Counted from the stretch's first letter, positions 7,775 to 19,758 are shown. The stretch is 41,155 nucleotides of DNA from an uncultured Sphingosinicella sp. (GCF_902806315.1 NZ_CADCWD010000081.1:1-41155); one strand, 5' to 3'. A program made the numbers and translations. The notes: a model not told the origin generated them from the letters alone.

Positions 7775-8682
7775 CCGATCAGCCAATGGTCGAACACCAG
7801 CGCGCCAAACACCGCGAACAGATACAGGATCGAGAAAGCGAACAGCCGCTTTTCAGGCTTCATCTCCGCCGGATCGGTGGCCCGGTTGGCGAGCACCTGA
7901 AGCGACAGCAGCACGAACACGGCGCTGAGCACGGCCGCAGCGATGCCGTAGAGCGGACCCGCGAGGCCCAGCGGCCAGGGCGCCAGTGCGGCGGCGGCCA
8001 TCGGAAGCGTGTAGAGCGCAATTTGCTGGCGCGTAACGGTCGGCCCGGAGACGACGGGCAGCATCGGCACGCCCGCAGCGGCATAATCCGAACGGACGAA
8101 CAGCGAGAGCGCCCAAAAATGCGGCGGCGTCCAGAGGAAGATGAGCGTGAACAGCAGCAGCGGGAGCAAGGTCACGTCGCCCGTCGCCGCGGCCCAGCCG
8201 ATCACCGGCGGAAAGGCACCGGCCGCTCCGCCGATCACGATATTCTGCGGCGTGCGGCGCTTCAGCCAGACGGTGTACACGAGCACGTAGAAGAGGATCG
8301 ACACCGCCAGCACGCCGGCTGCAAACCAGTTGGTCGCGACCCCCATCAGCAGCACCGAGAAGAAGCTCAGGCCGACGCCGAAATGGAGCGCCGTCTGCCG
8401 GTCCATGCGGCCGGCCGGGAGCGGGCGATTGCGGGTGCGCTTCATCAGCGCGTCGAGATCGGCCTCATACCACATGTTGAGCGCCGCCGCCGCGCCCGCG
8501 CCGAGCGCGATGCACAGGATCGCGGTGAAAGCGAGCACCGGGTGAAGCTGCACCGGCGCCGCCAGCATGCCGGCCAGGCCCGTGAACACGACAAGCGTCA
8601 TCACCCGCGGCTTGGTCAGCGCAACGAAGTCGCGCCAGTCCGCGGGAACGGCGATGTCGGCGGTGGCAGTCACACTGTTCAT
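7771..8682 (-). CDS. ctaB: Protoheme IX farnesyltransferase (heme O synthase)
   Basis: The 303-residue UbiA-family polytopic membrane protein has the Asp-rich prenyl-diphosphate-binding motif [20 protein letters not shown] and the second conserved loop [15 protein letters not shown]. It transfers a farnesyl group to heme b to make heme o, the precursor of heme a. Nine hydrophobic helices are apparent. The ribosome-binding site GGGGAGG lies at the edge of a palindrome (8692-8713) in the short gap after ctaD. Confidence 0.96.
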   Translation of the reverse strand: MNSVTATADIAVPADWRDFVALTKPRVMTLVVFTGLAGMLAAPVQLHPVLAFTAILCIALGAGAAAALNMWYEADLDALMKRTRNRPLPAGRMDRQTALHFGVGLSFFSVLLMGVATNWFAAGVLAVSILFYVLVYTVWLKRRTPQNIVIGGAAGAFPPVIGWAAATGDVTLLPLLLFTLIFLWTPPHFWALSLFVRSDYAAAGVPMLPVVSGPTVTRQQIALYTLPMAAAALAPWPLGLAGPLYGIAAAVLSAVFVLLSLQVLANRATDPAEMKPEKRLFAFSILYLFAVFGALVFDHWLIG

Positions 8683-8691
8683 AGGAAGCCT

Positions 8692-8713
8692 CCCCTCCCG
8701 CGCACGGGAGGGG
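8692..8713. repeat. Palindrome in the ctaD-ctaB gap overlapping the ctaB ribosome-binding site
   Basis: Perfect 9-base arms cccctcccg and cgggagggg enclose a 4-base loop. On the minus-strand transcript the 3' arm supplies the first Gs of the GGGGAGG ribosome-binding site of ctaB, so hairpin formation could reduce ctaB translation relative to ctaD. On the plus strand it is followed by a short T-run, but no gene reads that way. Confidence 0.75.
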
Positions 8714-8719
8714 ACCTTT

Positions 8720-11643
<2,924 letters not shown>

Positions 11644-11709
11644 CTAAACCCCTTGGGGCGCTCCGTTGGAGCGGCATGGATTCGTGCGCGAACAGGTCAG
11701 TTGCGGCGC

Positions 11710-11738
11710 CTTATAGGCAGGGGAGCCTAGCGCCTCAA
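11710..11738 (-). promoter_or_regulatory. Candidate sigma70-type promoter of the cta operon
   Basis: On the minus strand, -35 TTGAGG (11738-11733) and -10 TATAAG (11715-11710) are separated by exactly 17 bases, about 66 bases before the ctaC ATG. This is based on consensus matching alone. Confidence 0.5.
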
Positions 11739-11743
11739 GCAGC

Positions 11744-11772
11744 TTGATGACGGTCCCGTGTCAGCCTATTTC
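11744..11772 (+). promoter_or_regulatory. Candidate promoter of the pyrE-pdxJ-acpS-lepB operon
   Basis: TTGATG (11744-11749) and TATTTC (11767-11772) are spaced by 17 bases, 34 bases before the TTG start of pyrE. The -10 match is weak. The element lies back-to-back with the candidate ctaC promoter in the 163-base divergent gap. Confidence 0.35.
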
Positions 11773-11806
11773 CGGCCAACGAAACGGCTGCGAAAAGGAC
11801 GGCATT

Positions 11807-12415
11807 TTGACGGAACAGGAGATATTCGCCGAGTTCCACGCTGCCGATGCGCTGCTGGAGGGGCATTTCATCCTTTCCTCCGGCCTCCACAGCCCCCGCT
11901 ATCTGCAATGCGCGCGCGTGCTGATGGACCCCTCCCGAGCCGCGCGCCTCGCCTCCGCCCTCGCCCGCAGCCTGCCGCTGGAGATCAAGTCCAAGATCGA
12001 GATGGTGGTCTCGCCTGCCATGGGCGGCATCATCATTGGCCACGAAATGGGCCGCTCGCTCGGTCTTCCCGCCATCTTCGTCGAGCGCCCGACCGGCACC
12101 TTCGAGCTTCGCCGCGGCTTTTCGATCGAACCGGGGCAAAAGCTCCTCCTTGTCGAAGATGTCGTCACCACAGGCCTCTCCTCCAGGGAAGCGATCAAGG
12201 CCGTGGCCGACGCGGGCGGCGAAGTGATCGCCGCCGCCTCGCTGGTAGACCGCTCCAATGGCATCGCCGATCTGGGTGTCCCCTTCTTCCCCCTCATTCG
12301 CCTCGACGTCCCCGTCTACGAGCCGCAGAACCTGCCAGAGGCGCTTGCAGCAGTTCCGGCCGCAAAGCCGGGGAGCCGCAAGGCCCCTGTCCTAAGCGAA
12401 GCCGAAGGGGCGTGA
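11807..12415 (+). CDS. pyrE: Orotate phosphoribosyltransferase
   Basis: The 202-residue enzyme of de novo pyrimidine synthesis makes orotidine 5'-phosphate from orotate and PRPP. The PRPP-binding motif [11 protein letters not shown] is at about 113-123, and the family N-terminus [15 protein letters not shown] is clear. The start is TTG at 11807, with AAGGA about 8 bases upstream; the frame stays open further upstream (to 11744), but that part shows no similarity to the family. The last about 16 residues ([13 protein letters not shown]) are encoded by a repeat-like sequence and lie beyond the usual family end. It overlaps pdxJ by four bases (GTGA). Confidence 0.94.
   Translation: MTEQEIFAEFHAADALLEGHFILSSGLHSPRYLQCARVLMDPSRAARLASALARSLPLEIKSKIEMVVSPAMGGIIIGHEMGRSLGLPAIFVERPTGTFELRRGFSIEPGQKLLLVEDVVTTGLSSREAIKAVADAGGEVIAAASLVDRSNGIADLGVPFFPLIRLDVPVYEPQNLPEALAAVPAAKPGSRKAPVLSEAEGA
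12368..12411. repeat. Repeat-like palindromic element translated as the PyrE C-terminus
   Basis: The segment contains the inverted pair gggg-agccgcaaggc-cccct followed by a tcctaagcgaagccgaagg block. The second block resembles the dispersed 'cctgagcnnngtcgaagg' repeats common in sphingomonad genomes (from general knowledge). It ends just before the pyrE stop/pdxJ start overlap. Confidence 0.5.
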
Positions 12416-13146
12416 CCAGCTCTCTCCGCCTGGGCGTCAACATCGATCACGTCGCCACCATCCGTAACGCGCGCGGCGGCGAGCATCCCGATCCGGTGCG
12501 CGCAGCTTTCGCCGCCGCCGCCGCGGGCGCGGACGGCATCACCGCGCACCTTCGCGAGGACCGCCGCCACATCACCGACGACGACATCGCTCGCCTCAAG
12601 GATCGGCTCACCATCCCGCTGAACCTCGAAATGGCTGCGACCGAGGAGATGCTGGAGATTGCGCTCCGCCATCGCCCGCATGCCGCCTGTATCGTCCCCG
12701 AGAAGCGCGAGGAGCGGACCACCGAGGGCGGCCTCGACGCGGCCGGCCAGCACAATCACCTTGCGCCCTTCGTCACCCGCCTCAACGAAGCCAATATCCG
12801 CGTCAGCCTCTTCATCGAGCCCGACCCGCGCCAGATCGACGCCGCCATTCGGCTGGGCGCGCCTGTGGTCGAGTTCCACACCGGCCGCTACGCGCATTTG
12901 GGCGGGGAGGATCAAACGGCCGAACTGCGCCGCCTGTCCGATGCCGCAGCACTCGCCGCGAAAAACGGGATCGAGCCCCATGCCGGCCACGGCCTCACCT
13001 TCGACAATGTGATCCCGGTCGCCGCGATCCCGCAGGTGAAGGAGCTCAATATCGGGCACTTCCTCGTCGGCGAGGCAATCTTCACGGGTCTGGAAGCCAG
13101 CGTCGCCCGAATGCGCAGCTTGATGGAGGAGGCGCGCGATGCCTAA
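12412..13146 (+). CDS. pdxJ: Pyridoxine 5'-phosphate synthase
   Basis: The 244-residue TIM-barrel enzyme makes pyridoxine 5'-phosphate from 1-deoxyxylulose 5-phosphate and 3-hydroxy-1-aminoacetone phosphate (DXP-dependent vitamin B6 route). Hallmarks are [17 protein letters not shown] at the start, [10 protein letters not shown], the [13 protein letters not shown] loop, VEFHTGRYA, and the C-terminal [11 protein letters not shown] and [11 protein letters not shown] phosphate-binding segments. The GTG start at 12412 overlaps the pyrE stop. An open frame continuing upstream of this GTG is only the shadow of pyrE. Confidence 0.97.
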   Translation: MTSSLRLGVNIDHVATIRNARGGEHPDPVRAAFAAAAAGADGITAHLREDRRHITDDDIARLKDRLTIPLNLEMAATEEMLEIALRHRPHAACIVPEKREERTTEGGLDAAGQHNHLAPFVTRLNEANIRVSLFIEPDPRQIDAAIRLGAPVVEFHTGRYAHLGGEDQTAELRRLSDAAALAAKNGIEPHAGHGLTFDNVIPVAAIPQVKELNIGHFLVGEAIFTGLEASVARMRSLMEEARDA

Positions 13147-13173
13147 TTCCTCCCCGGCACGGGGAACGAACTG

Positions 13174-13590
13174 GTGGTGATCATCGGCATCGGCTCCGAT
13201 CTCTGCAACATCGAGCGGATCCAGAACTCGCTCGACCGCTTCGGCGACCGCTTCATCAACCGGGTCTTCACGGACGTCGAGCGCGCCAAGGCCGAGAAGC
13301 GCCCGTTCACCCGCGCCGGCACCTATGCGAAGCGCTTCGCCGCCAAGGAGGCCTTTTCCAAAGCGGTCGGCACCGGCTTCAAGGCCGGCGTGTTCATGAA
13401 AGATATAGGCGTCGTGAATAAAAGCTCGGGCGAACCGACGATCGCACTGACCGGCGGGGCGAAACTGAGGCTTGACGCCATCACGCCTGAAGGCCACGCG
13501 GCAGGGATATTGTTGACGATGACCGACGACTTCCCATTCGCTCAGGCGTTCGTCATCATCACCGCCAGTCCTTTGAGGAGCATCGGGTGA
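13174..13590 (+). CDS. acpS: Holo-[acyl-carrier-protein] synthase
   Basis: The 138-residue AcpS-type phosphopantetheinyl transferase attaches the 4'-phosphopantetheine arm of CoA to acyl carrier protein. The Mg2+/substrate motifs [12 protein letters not shown] (5-16) and [12 protein letters not shown] are intact. Two adjacent GTG codons (13174, 13177) could serve as the start. It sits 27 bases after pdxJ and overlaps lepB by four bases (GTGA). The pdxJ-acpS-lepB order is conserved in many alphaproteobacteria. Confidence 0.95.
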   Translation: MVIIGIGSDLCNIERIQNSLDRFGDRFINRVFTDVERAKAEKRPFTRAGTYAKRFAAKEAFSKAVGTGFKAGVFMKDIGVVNKSSGEPTIALTGGAKLRLDAITPEGHAAGILLTMTDDFPFAQAFVIITASPLRSIG

Positions 13591-14501
13591 GCGCCAGCGA
13601 CCCCATCAGCGCGCACGCCGACCAGACCGAAGCGTCCGAGCCCGAGAAAGCGGACGCGGCGGACAAGCAGGCCGTCGCCCGGAAGGGCACGGACTGGTGG
13701 GGCGAGGTCAAGGCGATCTTCTGGCTCGTCCTGGCCGTGCTCGCCTTCCACAGCTTCGTCGCCAAGCCCTTCTACATCCCGTCGGAATCGATGATGCCGG
13801 TGCTGTTGAAGGGCGACCGGCTGGTGGTGAGCAAATATCCCTACGGCTGGTCGTGGGTCTCGCCGAGCTTCCACATCATGCCGGCCACCCAAGGACGCCT
13901 GCTCGGCTCGCTTCCCGAGCGCGGTGACATCGTCATCGTCACTCCGCCGGGCAAGAGTGCCGATTACATCAAGCGCGTGGTCGGCCTGCCCGGCGACGAG
14001 CTTGAAATGATCAACGGCGAACTCAGCATCAACGGCATCCCCGTAAAGCGCGAGGAGCGCCCGGCGGCACTGCTGCCGATCGACGACAATCTCCCCTGCT
14101 TCCCTGACGAATTCGGCGAGCATCGCGTCACCGGCCGCGACGGCAACCGTTATTGCCGCCTGCCCGTGTTCCGCGAGACGCTGCCCAACGGCCGCTCCTA
14201 CGACACGATCGACATGGGCTATAATTCGGAAGTCGATGACTTCGCCAAGATGAAGATTCCCGACAACCATGTCTTCCTGATGGGCGACAATCGCGACAAG
14301 TCTGCCGACAGCCGCGTGGCGCTGGAGCGCGAGGGTCTCGGCGGGCCGGTGCCTTACGAGAATATCGGCGGGCGCGCGGAGTTCGTCACCTTCAGCCTCG
14401 ACGGCACTTCGCAATATCTGAACCCGGTCAGCTGGGTCACCGCGCTTCGCGGCGGCCGCGCCGGAAGCTCGCTGCACCCCTCCGAGGCCGGCGAACGCTG
14501 A
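13587..14501 (+). CDS. lepB: Signal peptidase I
   Basis: The 304-residue S26 protease removes Sec signal peptides at the periplasmic face. A charged cytoplasmic N-terminus (about 40 residues) precedes one transmembrane helix (about 42-60). The catalytic Ser is S68 in YIPSESMMP and the general base Lys is K129 in [11 protein letters not shown]. The C-terminal box [11 protein letters not shown] is present. The GTG start overlaps acpS. In many relatives rnc and era follow lepB; here the next gene (FKBP) is convergent and about 100 bases away, so the operon ends here. Confidence 0.97.
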   Translation: MSASDPISAHADQTEASEPEKADAADKQAVARKGTDWWGEVKAIFWLVLAVLAFHSFVAKPFYIPSESMMPVLLKGDRLVVSKYPYGWSWVSPSFHIMPATQGRLLGSLPERGDIVIVTPPGKSADYIKRVVGLPGDELEMINGELSINGIPVKREERPAALLPIDDNLPCFPDEFGEHRVTGRDGNRYCRLPVFRETLPNGRSYDTIDMGYNSEVDDFAKMKIPDNHVFLMGDNRDKSADSRVALEREGLGGPVPYENIGGRAEFVTFSLDGTSQYLNPVSWVTALRGGRAGSSLHPSEAGER

Positions 14502-14603
14502 GCAGGCGCCGTCCCGGTCAGGCCGAGGAAGCTCGGCCGGCCGGACCTCGCAATCACCGACGCAGGCTTTGCGCGCGGGGAAGTCGCGCGGTTCCGGCGA
14601 GCC

Positions 14604-15173
14604 TTAGCGGCCCGGAGGCGGAGCGCCCATTCCGCCCATTCCTGGCATGCCCATCGCGGCTTGCGGGGCAACGTCGACGAGGGTCACGTCGAAATCGAGC
14701 GGCGCATCGGGCGGGATCACCCCGCCGCCGGCGCCTTGCGGGCCGTAAGCCAGCTCGGACGGGATCCAGAGCCGGTATTTGCCGCCCTTCTTCATCAGCG
14801 TCAGCCCCTCGCTCCAGCCCGGAATGACGCCGGAGACGGGAAGCGGCGCCGGGCCGCCATGCTTTGCGCTGGCGTCGAAGACGGTGCCGTCGAGAAGGCG
14901 ACCCTCATATTCCACCAGCACCATGTCCTGCGGCCCCGGCGTCGCGCCGGTGCCTTCCTGGATGGTCTCGATCTGCAGGCCCGACGCGGTGGTGCGGACG
15001 GTCGAGCGCTTGGCATTGTTGGCGAAGAAGGTGGCGGGGTCGCTCGAGACCTGCCGCTCGGTGCCCGCCCAGGCGATGCCGGCGGCGACGAGGCAGAGCA
15101 CGCCCAAGCCCACCCACAGCTTCGTCAGCGAGCCTTTCTTGATGGGACGAAGCGGTACGGCTGTGACGGACAT
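14604..15173 (-). CDS. FKBP-type peptidyl-prolyl cis-trans isomerase, membrane-anchored
   Basis: The 189-residue protein has an N-terminal transmembrane segment (about 18-37, LWVGLGVLCLVAAGIAWAG) and an FKBP domain (GLQIETIQEGTG, VLVEYEGRLLDGTVFDAS, VIPGWSEGLTLMKKGGKYRLWIP in segments, LAYGPQGAG, IPPDAPLDFDVTLVDV). It ends in a Met/Gly/Pro-rich tail (GMPGMGGMGAPPPGR). It is predicted to be a periplasmic folding catalyst. The Met-rich tail is unusual and could be flexible or metal-binding, but that is inference. Confidence 0.92.
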   Translation of the reverse strand: MSVTAVPLRPIKKGSLTKLWVGLGVLCLVAAGIAWAGTERQVSSDPATFFANNAKRSTVRTTASGLQIETIQEGTGATPGPQDMVLVEYEGRLLDGTVFDASAKHGGPAPLPVSGVIPGWSEGLTLMKKGGKYRLWIPSELAYGPQGAGGGVIPPDAPLDFDVTLVDVAPQAAMGMPGMGGMGAPPPGR

Positions 15174-15194
15174 GAAAAACCCCGGACAAAGGAA

Positions 15195-15217
15195 AGGCGG
15201 CGCATTTATCGCCGCCT
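15195..15217 (-). terminator. Candidate terminator downstream of rpsU
   Basis: On the minus strand aggcggcg pairs with cgccgcct (8-base stem, 7-base loop) followed by ttccttt. The U-tract is imperfect. It lies between rpsU and the FKBP gene and could terminate or attenuate rpsU transcripts. Confidence 0.45.
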
Positions 15218-15247
15218 CACAGGCTCAAATCAAGGTTTGCTGCCTCG

Positions 15248-15335
15248 GCATGCCGGACCTGATCCGGCATCCACCTCATTTTCCGACCAGCCACTACGGG
15301 CAGGTTGCGCCCCGGACCGAGATCCGGGGTGACGA
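15248..15335. repeat. BIME-like element: two palindromic half-units between FKBP and rpsU genes
   Basis: One half contains atgccggacctgatccggcat and the other ccccggaccgagatccgggg, in a region ending ggtgacga. The ends resemble those of elements at 28528-28616 and 31868-31947. These are typical non-coding repetitive palindromes. Confidence 0.6.
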
Positions 15336-15342
15336 GCCGGCC

Positions 15343-15552
15343 TTAGCGCGGCCCGCCGTCGCGCTCCATCCGCTTGCGCTCGAGCTTGCGGGCGCGGCGG
15401 ACGGCGGCCGCGCGCTCGCGCGCGCGCTTTTCGGACGGCTTTTCGTAGTGACGGCGCAGCTTCATCTCGCGGTAGACGCCTTCACGCTGGAGCTTTTTCT
15501 TGAGCGCTCGCAGCGCTTGATCGACATTGTTGTCGCGAACGATGATCTGCAT
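15343..15552 (-). CDS. rpsU: 30S ribosomal protein bS21
   Basis: The 69-residue, strongly basic protein beginning [20 protein letters not shown] matches bacterial bS21 ([38 protein letters not shown]). It sits on the small-subunit platform and assists translation initiation. It is monocistronic here, with a candidate terminator and a palindromic repeat after it. Confidence 0.97.
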   Translation of the reverse strand: MQIIVRDNNVDQALRALKKKLQREGVYREMKLRRHYEKPSEKRARERAAAVRRARKLERKRMERDGGPR

Positions 15553-15717
15553 AGAATCCTGTCACTCTCCAAGTTCAGCGGGCGAGCCTTCCTCCGGCGG
15601 AAAGCGCCTCACCCAATGTCAATTTACCATAGAAGCGGGTTCGTCGCGGGACGCACCCACGCCGTTGGGGGCGGCCGTTACACCCGAAAGCCGCGATTTT
15701 CAAGCCGAAAGGCGCCG

Positions 15718-17081
15718 TCAAATCTCGTCGCCGAGCCTGACGAAGACCCGCGACGTCGCCGTCTCGCCGTTCGCCGCGCGGACCTGATAGTCGAAATATG
15801 CGAAGCGCACCTCGTCGCTCAGCCGCCTGATCCGTATGCCTCCGTTGGGCAGAAGCGCCACGTCCATTGACGCAGCAAAGGCCGGAGGCAGCGAAACCGA
15901 GGTCAGGCTATAGCTGCTCTGAACATCCGGTCCCGAGAAGAAGTAGATGTCGTTGCACACGGGCGAGCGATCCCCAGTCCCGCAGCCCGAAAGCACGATT
16001 TCGCGCACCTGCCGCGGACGGCTGAGCGAACGATAGTCTGCCACCGGAAAGAAGCGGCCCGCCGCGGCTGGCCGCGGCGCATCGGCATAGGCATCGAACG
16101 CGGCCGTGATGTCGGAAACCGTGATCCGGCGGACGCGCTCGCCCAGCGCCAACGAGCTCGTGCGAAGCATCGCGTCGATCTCCGGCAGAACATAGAAGCG
16201 CAGGCCATACTGGACCCGGGCCGCAGATGCCGGGTCCTTCAGGTAGACCGACACCGCCTGGCCATATTCGGCCATGAGTTCGGCCGCTGCGTCTCTCAGC
16301 TCGGGCGTGCTAAAAGCCGCTATGCGGGACCTGCCGATGATGTCCAGCGCGACGCTCTTCTTGTTGAGGTCCTTTTCGCCGGGCCCCGAGAACAGGCTCT
16401 GCACCGGCTGAAGGCCCGCTGCCATGTCGAACGCCTCGTCCATCGAGCCGTTGTTTGCGAACAGTCCGGCATAGGCGATCAGCTTCAGGTTGAGCTCGGT
16501 GATCGCCCGCGCCAGCCTTGGGTTGGCCGAACTTGGATCGCCGAACTGCTGGGCGGCATCGAAGCTGATCAAGGTCACGGGCCCTACATCCAGGCCCGTC
16601 GCGGAAGCGACATCGGCGTCGACCTCGGAGCGAATAATGGTCGTGAGCGGCGATATGATGCGCGCGTTCTTCGGCGCTCGCAGCTGCGTATATGCAAAGC
16701 CCGAGCTGCCGTCGAAGCCGCGTCCCGAGAGCGCTGCTCCCGCATCGGCGGGCGGCCCGCTGTCGCCGGTGAACAGTCGGTCGGAAGCGCCTTGACCGAA
16801 CTCGCCCTTTCGGTTGGTTGCAGCCGTAGGCTCGCTGCTGTCGAACGTCCCGTTGCCGTTTACGTCGAAGTCGACACGCCCGATCATCGGCCCGGCAACT
16901 CCCGCGGCGAAGCGGACCGGGGCCGAAGTGGGAGTCGGCGTGGGGGTGGGGGTGCCTGGCCCCGGCGGGGCCACGGACGGCGAAGTGGGAGGCGGGGCCG
17001 GAGTGACCCTCCGCCCCCGCAACCGGCAAGGAGAAGGAGCGCGGCAGCGTACATCCGGCGCTCGGCTCCCGGGCGCTTCAA
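15718..17081 (-). CDS. Unknown lipoprotein with Ca-binding-like loop; apparent frameshift after the lipobox
   Basis: The main open frame (15718 to about 17020) encodes about 430 residues: a Pro/Thr-rich linker (TPAPPPTSPS, then PTPTPTPT), a DVNGNGTFDSSE loop resembling a dockerin/EF-hand calcium loop, and a long alpha-rich domain without recognised motifs. In this frame the extreme N-terminus is nonsense-like Arg-rich sequence. In another frame the same DNA encodes a textbook lipoprotein signal, MKRPGAERRMYAAALLLLAGCGGGG (shown as two parts: MKRPGAERR and MYAAALLLLAGC). A one-base insertion in the G-rich run around 17004-17020 would fuse the signal directly to VTPAPPP. I take the TTG at 17081 as start; ATG at 17054 is an alternative. 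Either a sequencing/assembly indel or a real mutation. Confidence 0.7.
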
Positions 17082-17196
17082 AACATTGATAAGCACGGAA
17101 AACCCACCCAAGCAAAATTCGGGCGGGCGCATGGCACGACAGCAGCACTGTTGTAAATAGCTGATCAAGAAGAGAAAATGTGGAGCGCAGGCATTC

Positions 17197-18012
17197 TCAG
17201 CCGTCAAGGTCGCCGAAATCGGGCTCGGTCTTGCCGGTCCGTGCCTGGATGGCGGCGGTGAGGTCGGCGCTGAGCAGGGTTCCGGCGTTCCAGAGGGCGA
17301 CGTGGCGGAGGCCCTCCTCGACCGTCCGGCCGCGGCTATAGTTGAGCGAGAGCTTGGCGCCGGCCACGGCCAGCGGCGACTTGGCGGCGATCCTGCGGGC
17401 GATCTCGGCGGCTGCGGCGATGGCAGCGTCCCGGTCCGCTTCCAGGCGATTGACAAGACCGTAGCGGAGCGCTTCCTCGGCGCCCATCTTGCGCCCCGTA
17501 TAGGTGAGCTCGCGCACGATACCTTCGGGAATGAGGTGGGTAAGGCGCTGCAGGGTTCCTAGGTCGGCCGTGATCGCCACGTCCACTTCCGCCACCTGGA
17601 AGAAGGCGTCGGCCGAAGCGACGCGAATATCGCAAGCGGTGACGAGATCGACGCCAGCTCCGATGCAGCCGCCTTGGATGGCGGCCACCACCGGCACACG
17701 CGCCTGCTCCACCGCGGTAAAGGAGTCCTGGAGCCATTGGATGTGGCGGAGGCGCGCCTCGGCTCCGCGGCCGGGGTCCGAGGGCGGCCTGAACTGGCTG
17801 GCTGCATATTGAAGGTCCAGGCCGGCAGTGAAATGCTTGCCGCGCCCGCTCAGCAGGATCGCGCGCACCTTCGGATCGCTGCCAAGCGAGCGGAAGGTCT
17901 CTCCGATCGCAGCGAAGAGATCATGATCCATCGCGTTGAACTTGCCCTCGCGCGCAAGCTCGACATGAGCGACGCCACCCTCGTGGCTGACCGCGATCCT
18001 GTCGCTTCCCAT
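17197..18012 (-). CDS. Crotonase-family protein, delta3,5-delta2,4-dienoyl-CoA isomerase-like
   Basis: The 271-residue enoyl-CoA hydratase/isomerase superfamily protein has [10 protein letters not shown] and [13 protein letters not shown], the oxyanion-hole loops. Aligning by eye with ECH1-type dienoyl-CoA isomerase, the acidic triad is kept: D122 (GAGVD), E142 (QVAEVDV) and D150 ([11 protein letters not shown]). This supports an isomerase acting on 3,5-dienoyl-CoA in beta-oxidation of unsaturated fatty acids rather than a plain hydratase. Start 18012 has GGGAGAAG upstream; the frame continues upstream but overlaps the divergent gene. It is divergent from the 2Fe-2S gene with only 28 bases between starts. 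Confidence 0.85.
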   Translation of the reverse strand: MGSDRIAVSHEGGVAHVELAREGKFNAMDHDLFAAIGETFRSLGSDPKVRAILLSGRGKHFTAGLDLQYAASQFRPPSDPGRGAEARLRHIQWLQDSFTAVEQARVPVVAAIQGGCIGAGVDLVTACDIRVASADAFFQVAEVDVAITADLGTLQRLTHLIPEGIVRELTYTGRKMGAEEALRYGLVNRLEADRDAAIAAAAEIARRIAAKSPLAVAGAKLSLNYSRGRTVEEGLRHVALWNAGTLLSADLTAAIQARTGKTEPDFGDLDG

Positions 18013-18040
18013 CGCCGCTTCTCCCGCTAGAACTCCTTCC

Positions 18041-18610
18041 ATGCGCTTTATCGTCAACGGCCAACCGGTCCAGTATCGTATGGATCCCGAAACGCCCCTG
18101 CTCTGGGCGCTTCGGGATGCGTCAAATCTCACCGGCACCAAATATGGCTGCGGCACGGGGGATTGCGGCGCCTGCACCGTCAACATCGACGGCAATGCGG
18201 TGAAGAGCTGCCTGGTCAGGATCGGACAGCTCGAAGGCAATGCCGTCACGACCATCGAAGCGCTGTCGCGCGACCGCTCGCATCCGGTCCAGCAAGCCTG
18301 GGTGGCCGAGCAGGTGCCGCAATGCGGCTACTGCCAGTCGGGCATGATCATGGCCGCGGCCGCCCTGCTCGACAAGAACCCGGCTCCCACGGACGAGGAC
18401 ATCGACGCCGCGATCACGAACATCTGCCGCTGCGGCACTTACCCTCGGATTCGCGAAGCGGTGCGCCGCGCCGCCCGGGTCAAATCCGGGCAGGAGCAGA
18501 TCGCCGCCGCCCCTCCTCCGGCGATCGATCCGGCGGATGCCGCCCGCGCCGTTCCGTCGCTGCGAAACGTGCCGCCGCCGGAGCCGCAGGGCGAGCGGAT
18601 CGCGGACTAG
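18041..18610 (+). CDS. (2Fe-2S)-binding subunit of a xanthine oxidase-family hydroxylase (IorA/small-subunit type), orphan
   Basis: The 189-residue protein has a plant-type ferredoxin 2Fe-2S domain ([12 protein letters not shown] then KSCLV) and the C-terminal four-helix 2Fe-2S domain (QCGYCQSGM and NICRCGTY). All eight cysteines are present. Such subunits pass electrons from a molybdenum subunit (isoquinoline 1-oxidoreductase, aldehyde dehydrogenase). Here no molybdopterin subunit is adjacent: the next gene is RcnB-like. A Pro/Ala-rich tail of about 35 residues follows the second cluster, beyond the usual end. No ribosome-binding site is evident before the ATG. Confidence 0.88.
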   Translation: MRFIVNGQPVQYRMDPETPLLWALRDASNLTGTKYGCGTGDCGACTVNIDGNAVKSCLVRIGQLEGNAVTTIEALSRDRSHPVQQAWVAEQVPQCGYCQSGMIMAAAALLDKNPAPTDEDIDAAITNICRCGTYPRIREAVRRAARVKSGQEQIAAAPPPAIDPADAARAVPSLRNVPPPEPQGERIAD

Positions 18611-18717
18611 CTTTCACTTGGCTGTCGTTGCGGTTCAGCAACGGCTCATCCAACATACGCCACAACTCATCCCACGAGGACGGCACGTGTCGTCCGGGAA
18701 ATTGGGAGTAGAGGCCC

Positions 18718-19701
18718 GTGCGTAAAGCTTTGATCGGAATTTTGCTCGCGGCGACCATGGCAACGCCTGTCGCAGTGAGCGCGCAGGAGGTCAGCGAACG
18801 CTATCAGCGTCTCGGCGAGCGCAACCAGGAGCGCGAGGAGCGCCGCCAGGAGCGTCAGGAACGCCGCGCCGACCGGCCGGCCGCCAGCCCGGAAGAGCAG
18901 CAGCAGCGCGCCGCCGCTCGTGCCGAGCGCCGGCAGCAGCGCGCTGCCGCCCCCGCCGGACAACCGGCGCAGCAGGCGGAGCGCCGCGAGGAGCGCCAGG
19001 AGCGTCGCGCCGAGCGACGCGAGGATCGGGCTGAGCCCGTTGAAGTCGTGCAGCAGGCGGATCGCCGTGAGGATCGCCAGGAGCGGCGCGCCGAGCGGCG
19101 TGAGGACCGGGCCCAGCCCGTAGCCGTCGTGCAGCAGACCGACCGCCGTGGCGATCGTCAGGACCGTCGCGCCGAACGCCGGGAGAATCGCCAGGAGCGG
19201 CGAGCCGACAATCGCGAGGCTTTCCGCGACCACATTCGCGAGACCCGCGAAGCTTCCGTCCGCGGGCAGGAGGGCGTGATCGATCGCTATGCCCGCCAGG
19301 GCGCGCGCAATCAGCAGCGCTACGAGCAGAACCTTCGCGAGGATCGCCGTGAGCGGCGCGCGGATCGCCGTGAATACCGGCAGGACCGGCGCGAGTGGCG
19401 CCGCGACTGGCGGCAGGACCGCCGCTACGACTGGCAGCGTTACCGCTACTCGAACCGCGACATCTTCCGGGGCGGCCGTTATTATTCGCCCTATCGCGGT
19501 CACGGCTACAGCCGCTTCTCGATCGGTATCTTCCTGGAGCCGCTCTTCTTCAGCCAGCGCTACTGGCTGAGCGATCCCTGGCAGTATCGCCTGCCGCCCG
19601 CCGAATATGGCACGCGCTGGGTGCGCTACTATAACGACGTGCTGCTGGTCGACACCTATAGCGGAGAAGTCATCGACGTGATCCACGACTTCTTCTGGTA
19701 G
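18718..19701 (+). CDS. RcnB family periplasmic protein with extended Arg/Glu/Gln-rich repeats
   Basis: The 327-residue protein has a signal peptide (MRKALIGILLAATMATPVAVSA), a very long charged low-complexity region (about 25-235) dominated by R, E, Q and D, and a C-terminal RcnB domain (from about YSRFSIGIFLEPL to RWVRYYNDVLLVDTYSGEVI, ending DVIHDFFW). RcnB of E. coli modulates nickel/cobalt homeostasis in the periplasm; many homologues have unknown roles. The central region contains two 27-residue tandem units (89-115, 116-142) and a partial third. GTG start, preceded by GGGAGTAG. Family RcnB proteins are usually about 100-170 residues, so this one is greatly expanded. Confidence 0.85.
   Translation: MRKALIGILLAATMATPVAVSAQEVSERYQRLGERNQEREERRQERQERRADRPAASPEEQQQRAAARAERRQQRAAAPAGQPAQQAERREERQERRAERREDRAEPVEVVQQADRREDRQERRAERREDRAQPVAVVQQTDRRGDRQDRRAERRENRQERRADNREAFRDHIRETREASVRGQEGVIDRYARQGARNQQRYEQNLREDRRERRADRREYRQDRREWRRDWRQDRRYDWQRYRYSNRDIFRGGRYYSPYRGHGYSRFSIGIFLEPLFFSQRYWLSDPWQYRLPPAEYGTRWVRYYNDVLLVDTYSGEVIDVIHDFFW
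18982..19190 (+). repeat. 81-base tandem coding repeat in the RcnB-like gene
   Basis: Two 81-base units (18982-19062 and 19063-19143) encode RREERQERRAERREDRAEPV + EVVQQAD and a near-identical copy; a partial third unit (RRGDRQDRRAERREN) follows. The units are highly similar at protein and DNA level, indicating recent expansion or recombination. Confidence 0.8.
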
Positions 19702-19758
19702 CAGACGGTTGGGCCGTGCCGAGGCATGGCCCAGCTCGCCGGCTCCTCGTGAGCAAAT

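Noticed and set aside
18626-18643. cgttgc-ggttca-gcaacg stem upstream of the RcnB-like gene as a terminator
   Set aside because: Only a 6-base stem with no T-run; could be chance in high-GC DNA.
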